Below, piece after piece: positions 16,271-24,196 of a stretch of DNA of 64,000 nucleotides. The notes beneath the pieces were generated by a model. It was not told where the DNA came from, made no database searches, and worked only from the letters and a program-made list of their open reading frames with translations. Location: assembly GCA_963832715.1 (NCBI GenBank), contig CAWHVB010000001.1:62001-126000 (forward strand), read 5' to 3'. Source of the DNA: DATFVA01 sp963832715 (GTDB lineage: Bacteria; Bacteroidota; Ignavibacteria; Ignavibacteriales; Ignavibacteriaceae). Position numbers and translations under genes: made by a program. Each line of letters starts with the position of its first letter. Within the stretch, counting starts at the first letter, position 1.

Positions 16271-17370
16271 TATTGCGTTACTAATTGTTTGTTTTTAATC
16301 TTCAATTTATGGATAATTATTACCATCAGGGACATCAGGGTAATCATTCCCAAAGCAAATCCAACCGTATTCCATGCGCTCAGACTGGAACCAAAGAGTA
16401 AAATAAGTCCGGGATTCCATGCACTTCCGTACAAAATCATCAGGTGTACAATATATATCAATAGCGTATTTCTTCCAACCAGTATAAGGAATCTTGGAAT
16501 AGTTTCTACTTTCAGCGAAATAAAAGAGACTAAAGAATTCAGCATCAGCACAAAGCCAAGTCGCATAAAAGCCAGGAGCGGACTATCAGGCCAGGCATCA
16601 AAACCGGCGCCGTAAAAGAGCTGGAGGAAATAATTTATTATTAAGGCTCCGGCAAGGAGAATACCTCCTGCAATGAATATCCTTAAACTGAATTTAGCGG
16701 TCTTGAAAACCATCGGGTTCTTTGCCAGGTAGCTGCCCAGAACACCGCCTGCTATGACATAGCCGACCCATGGAAACAGCGGGAAAATGGAGCCGGTTCC
16801 TTTATAAAAATATCCAGCTATGGGAACCGGGAGGAACTCCTTCCAGGCGATATTAGAGAAGAAAGGAAACAGGATAAAAAATACAAGCGTACCCGCAGTG
16901 AAAACCAGATAGTCGCTCAGATTAAATTTTTCCGCCAGCCAGGAACAGACCAGGAGGAAGAAGAGACCCATGCCTATACACTGCAGGACATCCACCGCCA
17001 TAAATATCTGCCACTGATCCTGTGTAACCTGCGAAAAATCAACCACAGTTGCGGTGGGGTAACGGAGGAGATAACCGAGCGCTATCAGCAGTATGACTCT
17101 CTTATAACCCTTTTTAACACGGGGATTAGAATTAAACGGTTCTTTTACGAGTCTGAATAAGTAAGTAAAAACCACACCTGCGGAAAACATAAAAATAGGG
17201 GCTGTCATCCCGCGCATAAACAGCCAAAGGGCATACACGGTAAAATCCGTATTGCGATAGGAATTTGCGAGTAAAACATCTGTGGTGTGCCCCTGAACCA
17301 TCTGTAGAACAGCAAAAGCCCGCATTAAATCTATGAAAATAATGCGATTCTTCTGGGAACTATGCGTCAT
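16270..17370 (-). CDS. DUF1624 / heparan-alpha-glucosaminide N-acetyltransferase-like membrane protein
   Basis: A 366-aa polytopic membrane protein with about ten spans. The start FIDLMRAFAVLQMVQGHTTD matches the catalytic head of membrane acyltransferases of the DUF1624/HGSNAT and related families, where the histidine after the first span is the proposed active site. MRGMTAPIFMFSAGVVFTYL and FPLFPWVGYVIAGGVLG are further family-like stretches, and the C-terminus is short and basic. The transferred group and acceptor are unknown. It is translationally coupled to ruvB, which looks accidental in function. Confidence 0.8.
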   Translation of the reverse strand: MTHSSQKNRIIFIDLMRAFAVLQMVQGHTTDVLLANSYRNTDFTVYALWLFMRGMTAPIFMFSAGVVFTYLFRLVKEPFNSNPRVKKGYKRVILLIALGYLLRYPTATVVDFSQVTQDQWQIFMAVDVLQCIGMGLFFLLVCSWLAEKFNLSDYLVFTAGTLVFFILFPFFSNIAWKEFLPVPIAGYFYKGTGSIFPLFPWVGYVIAGGVLGSYLAKNPMVFKTAKFSLRIFIAGGILLAGALIINYFLQLFYGAGFDAWPDSPLLAFMRLGFVLMLNSLVSFISLKVETIPRFLILVGRNTLLIYIVHLMILYGSAWNPGLILLFGSSLSAWNTVGFALGMITLMSLMVIIIHKLKIKNKQLVTQ

Positions 17371-17461
17371 TCAAAATCCGGTAAATACTGGTTAACTGAA
17401 AAAATAAAAATAACCAAACCGTGGTTAAAAATGAACATTAAAAATGTGACGGTATATAAAT

Positions 17462-17491
17462 AAAAATGCCTGCCGGGAAAGCCGGCAAGCA
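17462..17491 (-). terminator. Intrinsic terminator after the hsp20-dnaK-hsp20 set
   Basis: On the - strand TGCTTGCCGG and CCGGCAGGCA form a 10-bp stem (one G.T pair) with a short loop, followed by TTTTTA. It lies 27 bp after the stop codon of the second hsp20 gene and closes the heat-shock unit. Confidence 0.85.
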
Positions 17492-17517
17492 CTTTATAAG
17501 CAGCCAGGTAAAAACCT

Positions 17518-17919
17518 TTATTTGATATTTATTGTTCTGGGTTTTACTCTGTCGTGTTTCGGAAGTGTAACAATCAGCTGTCCGTTCTCAAACTTAGCAG
17601 ATACTTTAGTTTCATCAATGCTATCTGAAATTTTGAACTTGCGGAAGTAGTGTCCCATCTCTTTTTCTTTAAGGATGAATTTCCGGTTCAATATATCCTG
17701 GTAATTTATCTTACCGAATATAAGCATTGAACCTTCTTCCATCTTCAGACTGACATCTTCCTTATTTACACCCGGCATATCTGCGGTAAGAACGAATTCA
17801 TTATTCGTCTCATAGATATCCACAAGCGGTGCATAACTGCCTTCTGAATTCAGAAGGTCTTCCCACGATTGTTTTTCTTCCTTAACCTCAACCGTATCAT
17901 TATTATAGTTATCGTTCAT
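17518..17919 (-). CDS. Hsp20/alpha-crystallin family small heat-shock protein (distal copy)
   Basis: A 133-aa ATP-independent chaperone. The alpha-crystallin domain runs from about residue 30 to the end: PLVDIYETNNEFVLTADMPG, KEDVSLKMEEGSMLIFGKI, then YFRKFKISDSIDETKVSAKFENGQLIVTLPK. It lacks a clear IxI tail motif (the end is RTINIK). The acidic N-terminus is only about 30 residues long, which may limit oligomer size. It lies 68 bp downstream of dnaK behind a perfect hairpin and is followed by a terminator. Confidence 0.92.
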   Translation of the reverse strand: MNDNYNNDTVEVKEEKQSWEDLLNSEGSYAPLVDIYETNNEFVLTADMPGVNKEDVSLKMEEGSMLIFGKINYQDILNRKFILKEKEMGHYFRKFKISDSIDETKVSAKFENGQLIVTLPKHDRVKPRTINIK

Positions 17920-17959
17920 TTTAGGACTCCTTATTTTTTATTAATTCCTGAGGAATAAT

Positions 17960-17981
17960 GATGCAGTCCGGAGACTGCATC
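17960..17981 (-). promoter_or_regulatory. Perfect intercistronic hairpin between dnaK and hsp20
   Basis: GATGCAGTC and GACTGCATC form a perfect 9-bp stem with a 4-nt loop (CGGA on the + strand, TCCG on the -). It begins 7 bp after the dnaK stop codon and ends about 40 bp before the next hsp20 start. There is no T-run, so RNA processing or 3'-end protection of dnaK mRNA is more likely than termination. Confidence 0.7.
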
Positions 17982-17987
17982 CAATCA

Positions 17988-19934
17988 TTATTTCTTATCT
18001 TTATTTTTCTCTTCTTCATCATCAACCACCTCATAGGAGGCATCCTGAACATTCTCTTTACCATCTTCCTTTGCGCCTCCCTGCTGAGACTGCTGCTGCT
18101 GTCCGCCCGGGGCACCCTGCCCCTGAGGTCCGCCCGCCTGACTATACAGCTGGGAAGCTATTTCATTCCAGGTTTTGCTCAACGATTCTGTTGCCGATTT
18201 CATCTGCTCTGTATTATTGGCTGAGATTGCTTCTTCAACTTTTTTGATTTCCGCTTCAAGTCTTGATTTATTATCGGCGGATATCTTGTCCTTCATTTCT
18301 TCTATCTGTTTTTTAGTCTGGAACACAAGACTATCAGCCTGGTTCTTTGTTTCAACTGCTTCCTTCTTCTTCTTATCTTCCGCAGCATGTTCTTTCGCAT
18401 CATTCTTCATTTTTTCAATTTCGTCTTTATTCAGACCGCTTGATGATGTAATTCTGATACTCTGTTCTTTTCCGGAAGCCTTATCCTTCGCATTTACATG
18501 AAGTATTCCGTTCGCATCGATATCGAAGGTCACCTCTACTTGCGGTACACCGCGAGGCGCCGGCGGGATTCCGTCAAGATGGAATCTTCCGAGCGATCTG
18601 CTGTCTGCGGCCATCTGTCTCTCACCCTGCAGGACGTTTATCTCAACCGAGGGCTGATTATCAGAAGCGGTAGAAAATATTTCACTCTTCTTCGTAGGAA
18701 TTGTTGTATTCGCGTCGATCAGTTTTGTAAATACTCCGCCGAGTGTTTCAATTCCTAATGACAGAGGTGTAACATCGAGGAGCAATACGTCTTTTACATC
18801 ACCGGAAAGTACACCGCCCTGAATTGAAGCACCGATTGCAACTACTTCATCAGGATTGACACCTTTGTGAGGTTCACGGTTAAACAGTTTCTTAACGAGT
18901 TCCTGTACCATTGGAATCCTGGTAGAACCGCCAACAAGTATAACCTCATCTACCTGGTCGGGAGTAACTCCCGCATCTTTAATAGCTTTTTCACAGGGGG
19001 TCTTGGTTCTCTGAACCAGATCATCAATCAGCTGTTCAAACTTTGACCTGGAAAGATTGATATTCAGGTGTTTAGGTCCCTCCTGGGTAGCTGTAATGAA
19101 TGGAAGATTTACATCAGTTGACGATGAAGATGATAGTTCTATCTTCGCCTTTTCTGCAGCTTCCTTTAATCTCTGCAATGCCATAGGATCTTTTCTCAGA
19201 TCAATACTTTCAAGCTTCTTAAACTCATCAGCAAGAAAATCAATTATTCTCTGGTCGAAGTCATCTCCACCGAGATGGCCATCGCCGTTAGTTGATTTTA
19301 CTTCGAATACACCCTCGCCAAGCTGGAGGATCGAGATATCAAACGTACCGCCGCCGAGATCGTATACCGCCACGGTATGGTCAGAAGTCTTTTTATCCAA
19401 TCCGTAAGCAAGCGCTGCTGCCGTCGGTTCATTTATTATTCTTCTAACCTGCAGACCTGCAATTTCACCAGCATCCTTTGTTGCCTGGCGCTGAGAATCA
19501 TTAAAATATGCGGGTACAGTAATTACTGCTTCAGTAACTTCCTGGCCAAGATACTCCTCTGCGGTTTTCTTCATCTTCTGCAGGATCATGGCGCTTATTT
19601 CAGGGGGCGAATAAACCCTGTCGCCAATTTTCACCCTTGCTGTATTGTTGTCGCCTGCTATTACTTCATAAGGCACTTTACTTTTCTCATCGGTAACTTC
19701 ATCTATCTTCCTACCCATAAATCTTTTAATAGAAAATACAGTGTTTTTGGGATTTGTGATCGATTGCCGTTTAGCCGGCTGTCCGACCAATCTTTCACCC
19801 GACTTTGTAAATGCCACAACAGAAGGGGTTGTACGGCCGCCTTCTGAGTTAGGGATAACCACCGGATCATTACCTTCCATCACTGCCACGCATGAGTTCG
19901 TTGTTCCTAAATCTATTCCTATTATCTTGCCCAT
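17988..19934 (-). CDS. dnaK: Molecular chaperone DnaK (Hsp70)
   Basis: A 648-aa Hsp70. The ATPase domain starts GKIIGIDLGTTNSCVAVMEG and holds NEPTAAALAYG, YDLGGGTFDISIL and VILVGGSTRIPMVQ. The substrate domain includes LLLDVTPLSLGIETLGG and the linker DVLLLDV. The helical lid leads to a Gln/Gly-rich tail and an acidic end (EEEKNKDKK). It folds and rescues proteins with DnaJ and GrpE, which are not encoded here. It is flanked by two hsp20 genes on the same strand, giving a compact heat-shock unit of holdases and a foldase. Confidence 0.98.
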   Translation of the reverse strand: MGKIIGIDLGTTNSCVAVMEGNDPVVIPNSEGGRTTPSVVAFTKSGERLVGQPAKRQSITNPKNTVFSIKRFMGRKIDEVTDEKSKVPYEVIAGDNNTARVKIGDRVYSPPEISAMILQKMKKTAEEYLGQEVTEAVITVPAYFNDSQRQATKDAGEIAGLQVRRIINEPTAAALAYGLDKKTSDHTVAVYDLGGGTFDISILQLGEGVFEVKSTNGDGHLGGDDFDQRIIDFLADEFKKLESIDLRKDPMALQRLKEAAEKAKIELSSSSSTDVNLPFITATQEGPKHLNINLSRSKFEQLIDDLVQRTKTPCEKAIKDAGVTPDQVDEVILVGGSTRIPMVQELVKKLFNREPHKGVNPDEVVAIGASIQGGVLSGDVKDVLLLDVTPLSLGIETLGGVFTKLIDANTTIPTKKSEIFSTASDNQPSVEINVLQGERQMAADSRSLGRFHLDGIPPAPRGVPQVEVTFDIDANGILHVNAKDKASGKEQSIRITSSSGLNKDEIEKMKNDAKEHAAEDKKKKEAVETKNQADSLVFQTKKQIEEMKDKISADNKSRLEAEIKKVEEAISANNTEQMKSATESLSKTWNEIASQLYSQAGGPQGQGAPGGQQQQSQQGGAKEDGKENVQDASYEVVDDEEEKNKDKK

Positions 19935-19990
19935 TCTAAAACTCCTTCCTGTTTGTAATTATGCAGAAACTCTGCTGAATTTTTATCTGG

Positions 19991-20425
19991 TTATTTTATT
20001 TCTATGTTTCTTTCTTTTGCAGCTTTAACATCGTTCTTTGCAATAGAAATGCTCAGAACACCGTTTTCAAATTCTGCTTCAACGTTATCGGGATTTATAT
20101 CTTCAGGAAGCGTAAAACTTCTTGAAAATTCACCAAACATTATTTCATTTCTGAAATATTGTTTTTCCTCTTTTTTATCATCATTCTTCAACTTTTTGCC
20201 GCTAATAGTGAGGATATTATCCTGAAGAGAGATTTTCATATCTTCTTTTTTTACTCCCGGGATCTCAGCCTGGATGGAGATACTTTTGTCATCAGCAGAT
20301 ATATCTACCCGCGGACTAAATGAAATTCCCAGATCGATGTTCGCCGGAAACTCACCGAAAAATCTGTGCAGGCGATTATTCAGGTTGTCCAATTCTCTTA
20401 ACGGTTCAAATTTTACATATGTCAT
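19991..20425 (-). CDS. Hsp20/alpha-crystallin family small heat-shock protein (proximal copy)
   Basis: A 144-aa small heat-shock protein, first gene of the hsp20-dnaK-hsp20 unit. The N-terminus LRELDNLNNRLHRFFGEFP is typical. The crystallin domain includes PRVDISADDKSISIQAEIPG, KKEDMKISLQDNILTISG and the loop RSFTLPEDINPDNVEAEFENGVL. It is a closer match to the common bacterial IbpA/HSP16 type than the distal copy. It starts 56 bp before dnaK. Upstream are an AT-rich stretch and an inverted repeat at 20560-20574 that could be a control site. Confidence 0.95.
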   Translation of the reverse strand: MTYVKFEPLRELDNLNNRLHRFFGEFPANIDLGISFSPRVDISADDKSISIQAEIPGVKKEDMKISLQDNILTISGKKLKNDDKKEEKQYFRNEIMFGEFSRSFTLPEDINPDNVEAEFENGVLSISIAKNDVKAAKERNIEIK

Positions 20426-20559
20426 TTTTATATTCTCCTTTAATGCTTTTAATGCTTTTTAATTTTTTATTATTCTTTCAATCGATGTGCCATATAAAAA
20501 TTTTGGTATAAGTCCTTATAATATAATAAGATACGGTTTCGGGCAAAAATTATGGGCGA

Positions 20560-20574
20560 CTGACTAATTGTCAG
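20560..20574. promoter_or_regulatory. Short inverted repeat upstream of the heat-shock unit
   Basis: CTGACTAATTGTCAG has 5-bp arms (CTGAC/GTCAG). A related CTGACA stands about 40 bp further on (20615-20625). It lies about 135 bp before the hsp20 start and could be an operator; nothing else supports this. Confidence 0.35.
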
Positions 20575-20702
20575 AATCTCTGCCTTTTTGTCTAAATCCA
20601 TATATAATCTGACAAATTATTTGACACCATCGGATTAATGGCGAATAATCCGCTTCTCACAGGAAGATACAAGAGCAAATCCTTATATTTTTACGTTTTA
20701 AA

Positions 20703-20847
20703 CCCCGGAGACGGGTCAACGCCCTGTCTGTACTTCGAAGAGCCGGGGATTGCAATTCCCCTGGGGATTTCGTCACGGAATCAACTTTTAAGGAGCGGGG
20801 GAACTCACGATTAACCCTGAGGACAGGCCCACCTGAATCACTTAGGG
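20703..20847 (+). ncRNA. Candidate structured RNA upstream of birA
   Basis: A 145-nt GC-rich island in AT-rich surroundings folds into consecutive stems: CCCCGG (20703-20708) with CCGGGG (20743-20748), enclosing GACGGG (20710-20715) with CCTGTC (20723-20728); GATTTCG with CGGAATC (20766-20782, loop TCA); and CCCTGAG (20815-20821) with CTTAGGG (20841-20847), enclosing CAGG/CCTG. The last stem is followed by an AT-rich stretch with TTTT. It matches no riboswitch or housekeeping RNA I recognise, and the coding strand is uncertain. It could be an sRNA or a birA leader. Confidence 0.4.
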
Positions 20848-20957
20848 ATTTCATTTAATTTTGACGAGTATGGAATAACGAGGAAATGAGAAATGAATAA
20901 TTATCTTTTATATTTTATTTTTTTATCTTAGTTACTCATTAAATTGAAGGAAATATC

Positions 20958-21731
20958 TTGTTCGACCTGGAGTTTTTCGACATCAAGCTTGATACTGAAA
21001 TTATCGGTAGAAATTTTATTTATGCAGAAGAGGTAGAATCGACGAATAGTGTTCTGCTCAATAAATCCAATAAATTTGACATAGACGGTACTGTCGTCCT
21101 GAGCGAGAAACAGTCGCAGGGCCGCGGCCGTAAAGACAGGGTCTGGTACAGCAACAAAGAAATGAACCTGACTTTTTCAATCCTGTTAAATAACAGGGAT
21201 TTCTCCAGCGGCAAAATAAACCTGGTCAATTTCGCATCTTCCCTGGCAGTGGCAATGGCAATCGAAAACCTTTACCAGCTGAAGATAGAACTCAAATGGC
21301 CGAACGATGTTCTGATAAACAGGAAAAAAACTGCAGGTATTTTAATTGAGTCCTCATCCGCAGGGAAAAAAATAGAAAAGGTAGTTACGGGGATCGGCAT
21401 AAATGTAAACCAGACATCCTTCCAGGGGGTTTTTAACATCCCGCCCACTTCTATAAAAGCAGAGACAGGCAGCCTGGTTGAGCGTGAGGTTCTACTGGCT
21501 GAAGTGCTGAACATCTTTGAGGAAATTTTACAATGGATCGATAATAAACCGGCCGAAATATTAAAGGACTGGAAAGCACGGTGCAGAATGATCGGCGAAA
21601 AGATCTCCGTTACAGAAGGCGAAAATGTCAAGTATGGAATTTTTGACGACATTGACGAAGACGGTTTCCTGATTCTTAAGAACGGGCGGAAGTTAGAAAA
21701 AATATATTTCGGAGATGTAAGTATTGGCTGA
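20958..21731 (+). CDS. birA: Biotin--[acetyl-CoA-carboxylase] ligase BirA, catalytic-domain-only
   Basis: A 257-aa biotin protein ligase that attaches biotin to the carrier subunit of acetyl-CoA carboxylase. The active site phrase GRGRKDRVWYS is present, with EVESTNSVLL before it and KWPNDVLINRKKTAGILIES after it. There is no N-terminal helix-turn-helix, so this is the non-repressor (class I) form. The start is TTG at 20958 behind GAAGGA. coaX follows 26 bp downstream. The accD gene nearby on the other strand makes a functional link to fatty-acid synthesis. Confidence 0.94.
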   Translation: MFDLEFFDIKLDTEIIGRNFIYAEEVESTNSVLLNKSNKFDIDGTVVLSEKQSQGRGRKDRVWYSNKEMNLTFSILLNNRDFSSGKINLVNFASSLAVAMAIENLYQLKIELKWPNDVLINRKKTAGILIESSSAGKKIEKVVTGIGINVNQTSFQGVFNIPPTSIKAETGSLVEREVLLAEVLNIFEEILQWIDNKPAEILKDWKARCRMIGEKISVTEGENVKYGIFDDIDEDGFLILKNGRKLEKIYFGDVSIG

Positions 21732-21757
21732 TTCTTTAACCACTTCAATTTAATAAA

Positions 21758-22501
21758 ATGTTCCTTGCTTGCGATATAGGGAATTCAAGGATCAAGGCTG
21801 GATTATTATCCGGCAAAAAAGTTATTGAAACATTTTCATTTGAAAATGTTGAACAGCTTAAGGAAATCTACGGGGCCAAACAAATTTCATTAACGGGCAT
21901 TTCATCCGTAGTCCCTAAAAGCACCGACACGCTGATCAATTTCCTTGAAAACAGATCACAACACTATCACCGGATAACAAAAGACTCCCGGTTCAATCTT
22001 AAAATAAACTATAAGACTCCTGACACACTCGGAACAGACAGGCTCTGCTCCTCAGAAGGAGCCCTTCTGCTGAACGGCAATCTCAAGGATGGTGAAATAA
22101 TTTTAACGATTGACATGGGGACAGCAACAACAATAAATATCGTTAAATACCCGGCTGAATTTATCGGCGGGGTGATTGCTCCGGGTGCTGCAATGATGGG
22201 AGAAGCACTGCATTCATACACCGCACAGCTGCCCCTGGCGGGATTTTCAGACTTTGAGGGAATGATAGGTAATTCGACGAGGTCTTCAATCTCCAGCGGA
22301 CTCATCAATTCAACTTTAGGAATGATTGACAGGATGACGTCTTACATAAAACAGACTTTCAACCCTGGAAGGGTACACACATATATAACAGGGGGGAATG
22401 CAGAGAAATTATTTCCTTATATTAATTTCGATTACGCATATGAGAAAGATCTTGTGCTGTACGGGATAAAAGCGGTTGCTGATCTGAATTTTAATCCTTA
22501 A
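21758..22501 (+). CDS. coaX: Type III pantothenate kinase CoaX
   Basis: A 247-aa ASKHA-fold kinase doing the first step of coenzyme A synthesis (pantothenate to 4'-phosphopantothenate). Motifs: phosphate-1 loop DIGNSRIKAGLL at the start, the GTDRLCSSEGALLL substrate motif, catalytic TIDMGTATTINIV and GGVIAPGAAMM, and ITGGNAEKL near the end. It is convergent with panC, with the 3' ends overlapping by 4 bp. panC makes the substrate of CoaX, so the two neighbours form consecutive steps of one pathway on opposite strands. Confidence 0.96.
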   Translation: MFLACDIGNSRIKAGLLSGKKVIETFSFENVEQLKEIYGAKQISLTGISSVVPKSTDTLINFLENRSQHYHRITKDSRFNLKINYKTPDTLGTDRLCSSEGALLLNGNLKDGEIILTIDMGTATTINIVKYPAEFIGGVIAPGAAMMGEALHSYTAQLPLAGFSDFEGMIGNSTRSSISSGLINSTLGMIDRMTSYIKQTFNPGRVHTYITGGNAEKLFPYINFDYAYEKDLVLYGIKAVADLNFNP

Positions 22502-23349
22502 GCTTTAACCAGGATATTATCAATCAGTCGTGTTTTTCCGATTCGGCAGGCGATAAGGACATAATATTTCTTCCCGTGCACCAGTTTTTTTACAGGAGAA
22601 AATGAGAGGGCATCGACAATACTTATATAATCAAGATCTGAAGTTTCTGCGCGGTTTATGATTCCCTTCATCCCGCGAATAATTCCGGCTGCTTCATAAC
22701 GTCCATTCGAAATTATTTTTCTTGCATAAAGAAGTGAATGACTGAGTACGAGTGCATCCCCGCGTTCTTTTTTATCCAGGTAAATATTTCTTGAGCTTAA
22801 AGCGAGACCATCTTTTTCACGCACAATGGGAATTACATCTACCTTTACATTAAATTTCAGATCATTAACCATCTGCCTGATTACGAAAGCCTGCTGTGCA
22901 TCCTTCTGGCCGAAATATGCCGCATCAGGGTCGACAATATTAAAGAGCATTGCCACAATTGTTGTAACTCCACGGAAATGCAAGGGTCTTGATTCCCCTT
23001 CAAGGATCTTTGTGACTTTATCGACGCTCACGTACGTCTGAAAATTATCCGGGTAAATCTTTCCTGCTTCCGGAATAAATAAAAAATCTACACCTGCAAC
23101 TCTTAACATTTTTTTATCGCGCTCAAGATCCCTGGGGTATTTTCCAAAATCCTCTTTTGGTCCGAACTGTGCAGGATTTACAAATACAGAGACTACGGTA
23201 ACGTCAGAAGTTTTTTTTGATTTTGAAACCAGCGAGAGGTGTCCTTGATGCAGGTAGCCCATGGTGGGAACAAGGCCGATCCTGATACCCTCCAAATGCA
23301 GCTTTCCCGAAATCTGCTGCATTTCCTTAACACTTTTTATTATTTTAAT
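22498..23349 (-). CDS. panC: Pantoate--beta-alanine ligase PanC, probable ATT start
   Basis: Pantothenate synthetase, joining pantoate and beta-alanine with ATP. Motifs: PTMGYLHQGHLSLV with the HxGH of the nucleotidyl-transfer fold, FVNPAQFGPKEDFGKYPR, YFGQKDAQQAFVIRQM and REKDGLALSSRNIYL. The first ATG (23322) gives 274 aa but cuts off the first beta-strand. In the same frame an ATT at 23347-23349 would encode (M)KIIKSVKEMQQI, aligning with the N-terminus of PanC proteins. It follows GAGGAAG at good spacing and lies 7 nt after the accD stop codon. Start assignment is inference; product assignment is firm. Confidence 0.93.
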   Translation of the reverse strand: MKIIKSVKEMQQISGKLHLEGIRIGLVPTMGYLHQGHLSLVSKSKKTSDVTVVSVFVNPAQFGPKEDFGKYPRDLERDKKMLRVAGVDFLFIPEAGKIYPDNFQTYVSVDKVTKILEGESRPLHFRGVTTIVAMLFNIVDPDAAYFGQKDAQQAFVIRQMVNDLKFNVKVDVIPIVREKDGLALSSRNIYLDKKERGDALVLSHSLLYARKIISNGRYEAAGIIRGMKGIINRAETSDLDYISIVDALSFSPVKKLVHGKKYYVLIACRIGKTRLIDNILVKA

Positions 23350-23356
23350 TTCTTCC

Positions 23357-24196
23357 TCAGCTCAGTAAAGTTAAGAGGTTAAAAACGTTCTGCTTAAGAT
23401 CTTTCCTTGGTGAAACAATGTCCACAAATCCTCTTTCAACCAGAAATTCTGAACGCTGAAATCCCTTAGGCAGATCCTTGCCGATTGTCTGCTTAATTAC
23501 TCTTGGTCCCGCAAAACCTATCAGTGCTTCAGGTTCAGCAATATGCACATCACCCAGCATCGCATAGCTTGCGGTTGTTCCTCCAGTAGTCGGATCAGTC
23601 ATTATTGAGATATAAGGAACCTTTGCTTCGGCAAGCCTTGCTAATCTTGAACTTGTTTTAGCCATCTGCATAAGTGAAAGTGCTCCCTCCATCATCCTTG
23701 CCCCGCCGCTTGAAGACACAATTATCAGGGGATTCTTAGTCTTTAACGCACGGTCTGTAAGTCTTGCTATCTTTTCACCTACAACAGAACCCATGCTTCC
23801 GCCAATGAATTTAAAATCCATACAGCCAAAAGCCACATCTATACCGTTAAGCTTTCCGGTGCCTGTCTTTACTGCATCATTAAGACCCAGTTTTTTTATT
23901 GTCTCCGCGATTCTTTCATTATACTTCTTAGTATCTTCAAATTCGAGGGGATCGGCTGAACGCATCTTTTTATCCATCTCCCTGAACGAGCCTTTGTCGA
24001 TTAGGATCTGTATATATTCAGCGCTTCCAATCCTGAAATGATAACCGCATTTAAAACATGTCCATAAGTTTGTTTCGAGCTGCTTCTTATGAATTATTTC
24101 TCCGCAGCTCGGGCATTTTTCCCACATCCCGTCAGGCAGGTCCTTCTTCTGGGAGTCAGGAGAAATATTTTCTTTTGACCGTTTGAACCACGGCAT
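23357..24196 (-). CDS. accD: Acetyl-CoA carboxylase carboxyltransferase subunit beta AccD
   Basis: A 279-aa beta subunit of the carboxyltransferase that transfers CO2 from biotin to acetyl-CoA. The N-terminal zinc ribbon has C28, C31, C47 and C50 (CPSCG and CFKCG). The crotonase-like core includes IVSSSGGARMMEGALSLMQ, ISIMTDPTTGGTTASYAMLG and AEPEALIGFAGPRVI. The start codon overlaps the end of the DUF1573 gene by one base. accA is not in the window. Confidence 0.97.
   Translation of the reverse strand: MPWFKRSKENISPDSQKKDLPDGMWEKCPSCGEIIHKKQLETNLWTCFKCGYHFRIGSAEYIQILIDKGSFREMDKKMRSADPLEFEDTKKYNERIAETIKKLGLNDAVKTGTGKLNGIDVAFGCMDFKFIGGSMGSVVGEKIARLTDRALKTKNPLIIVSSSGGARMMEGALSLMQMAKTSSRLARLAEAKVPYISIMTDPTTGGTTASYAMLGDVHIAEPEALIGFAGPRVIKQTIGKDLPKGFQRSEFLVERGFVDIVSPRKDLKQNVFNLLTLLS

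Larger units (their letters stand above)
20426..20957. other. Divergent intergenic region between hsp20 and birA
   Basis: 532 bp with no convincing gene. It should contain the heat-shock promoter (- strand, within about 150 bp of 20425) and the birA promoter (+ strand). No CIRCE element (TTAGCACTC-N9-GAGTGCTAA) is visible. It contains a short inverted repeat at 20560-20574 and a GC-rich, multiply folded stretch at 20703-20847. Confidence 0.7.

Noticed and set aside
20657..20854. 65-codon open frame on the - strand
   Set aside because: It overlaps the structured GC-rich stretch, has no ribosome site and no protein-like composition.
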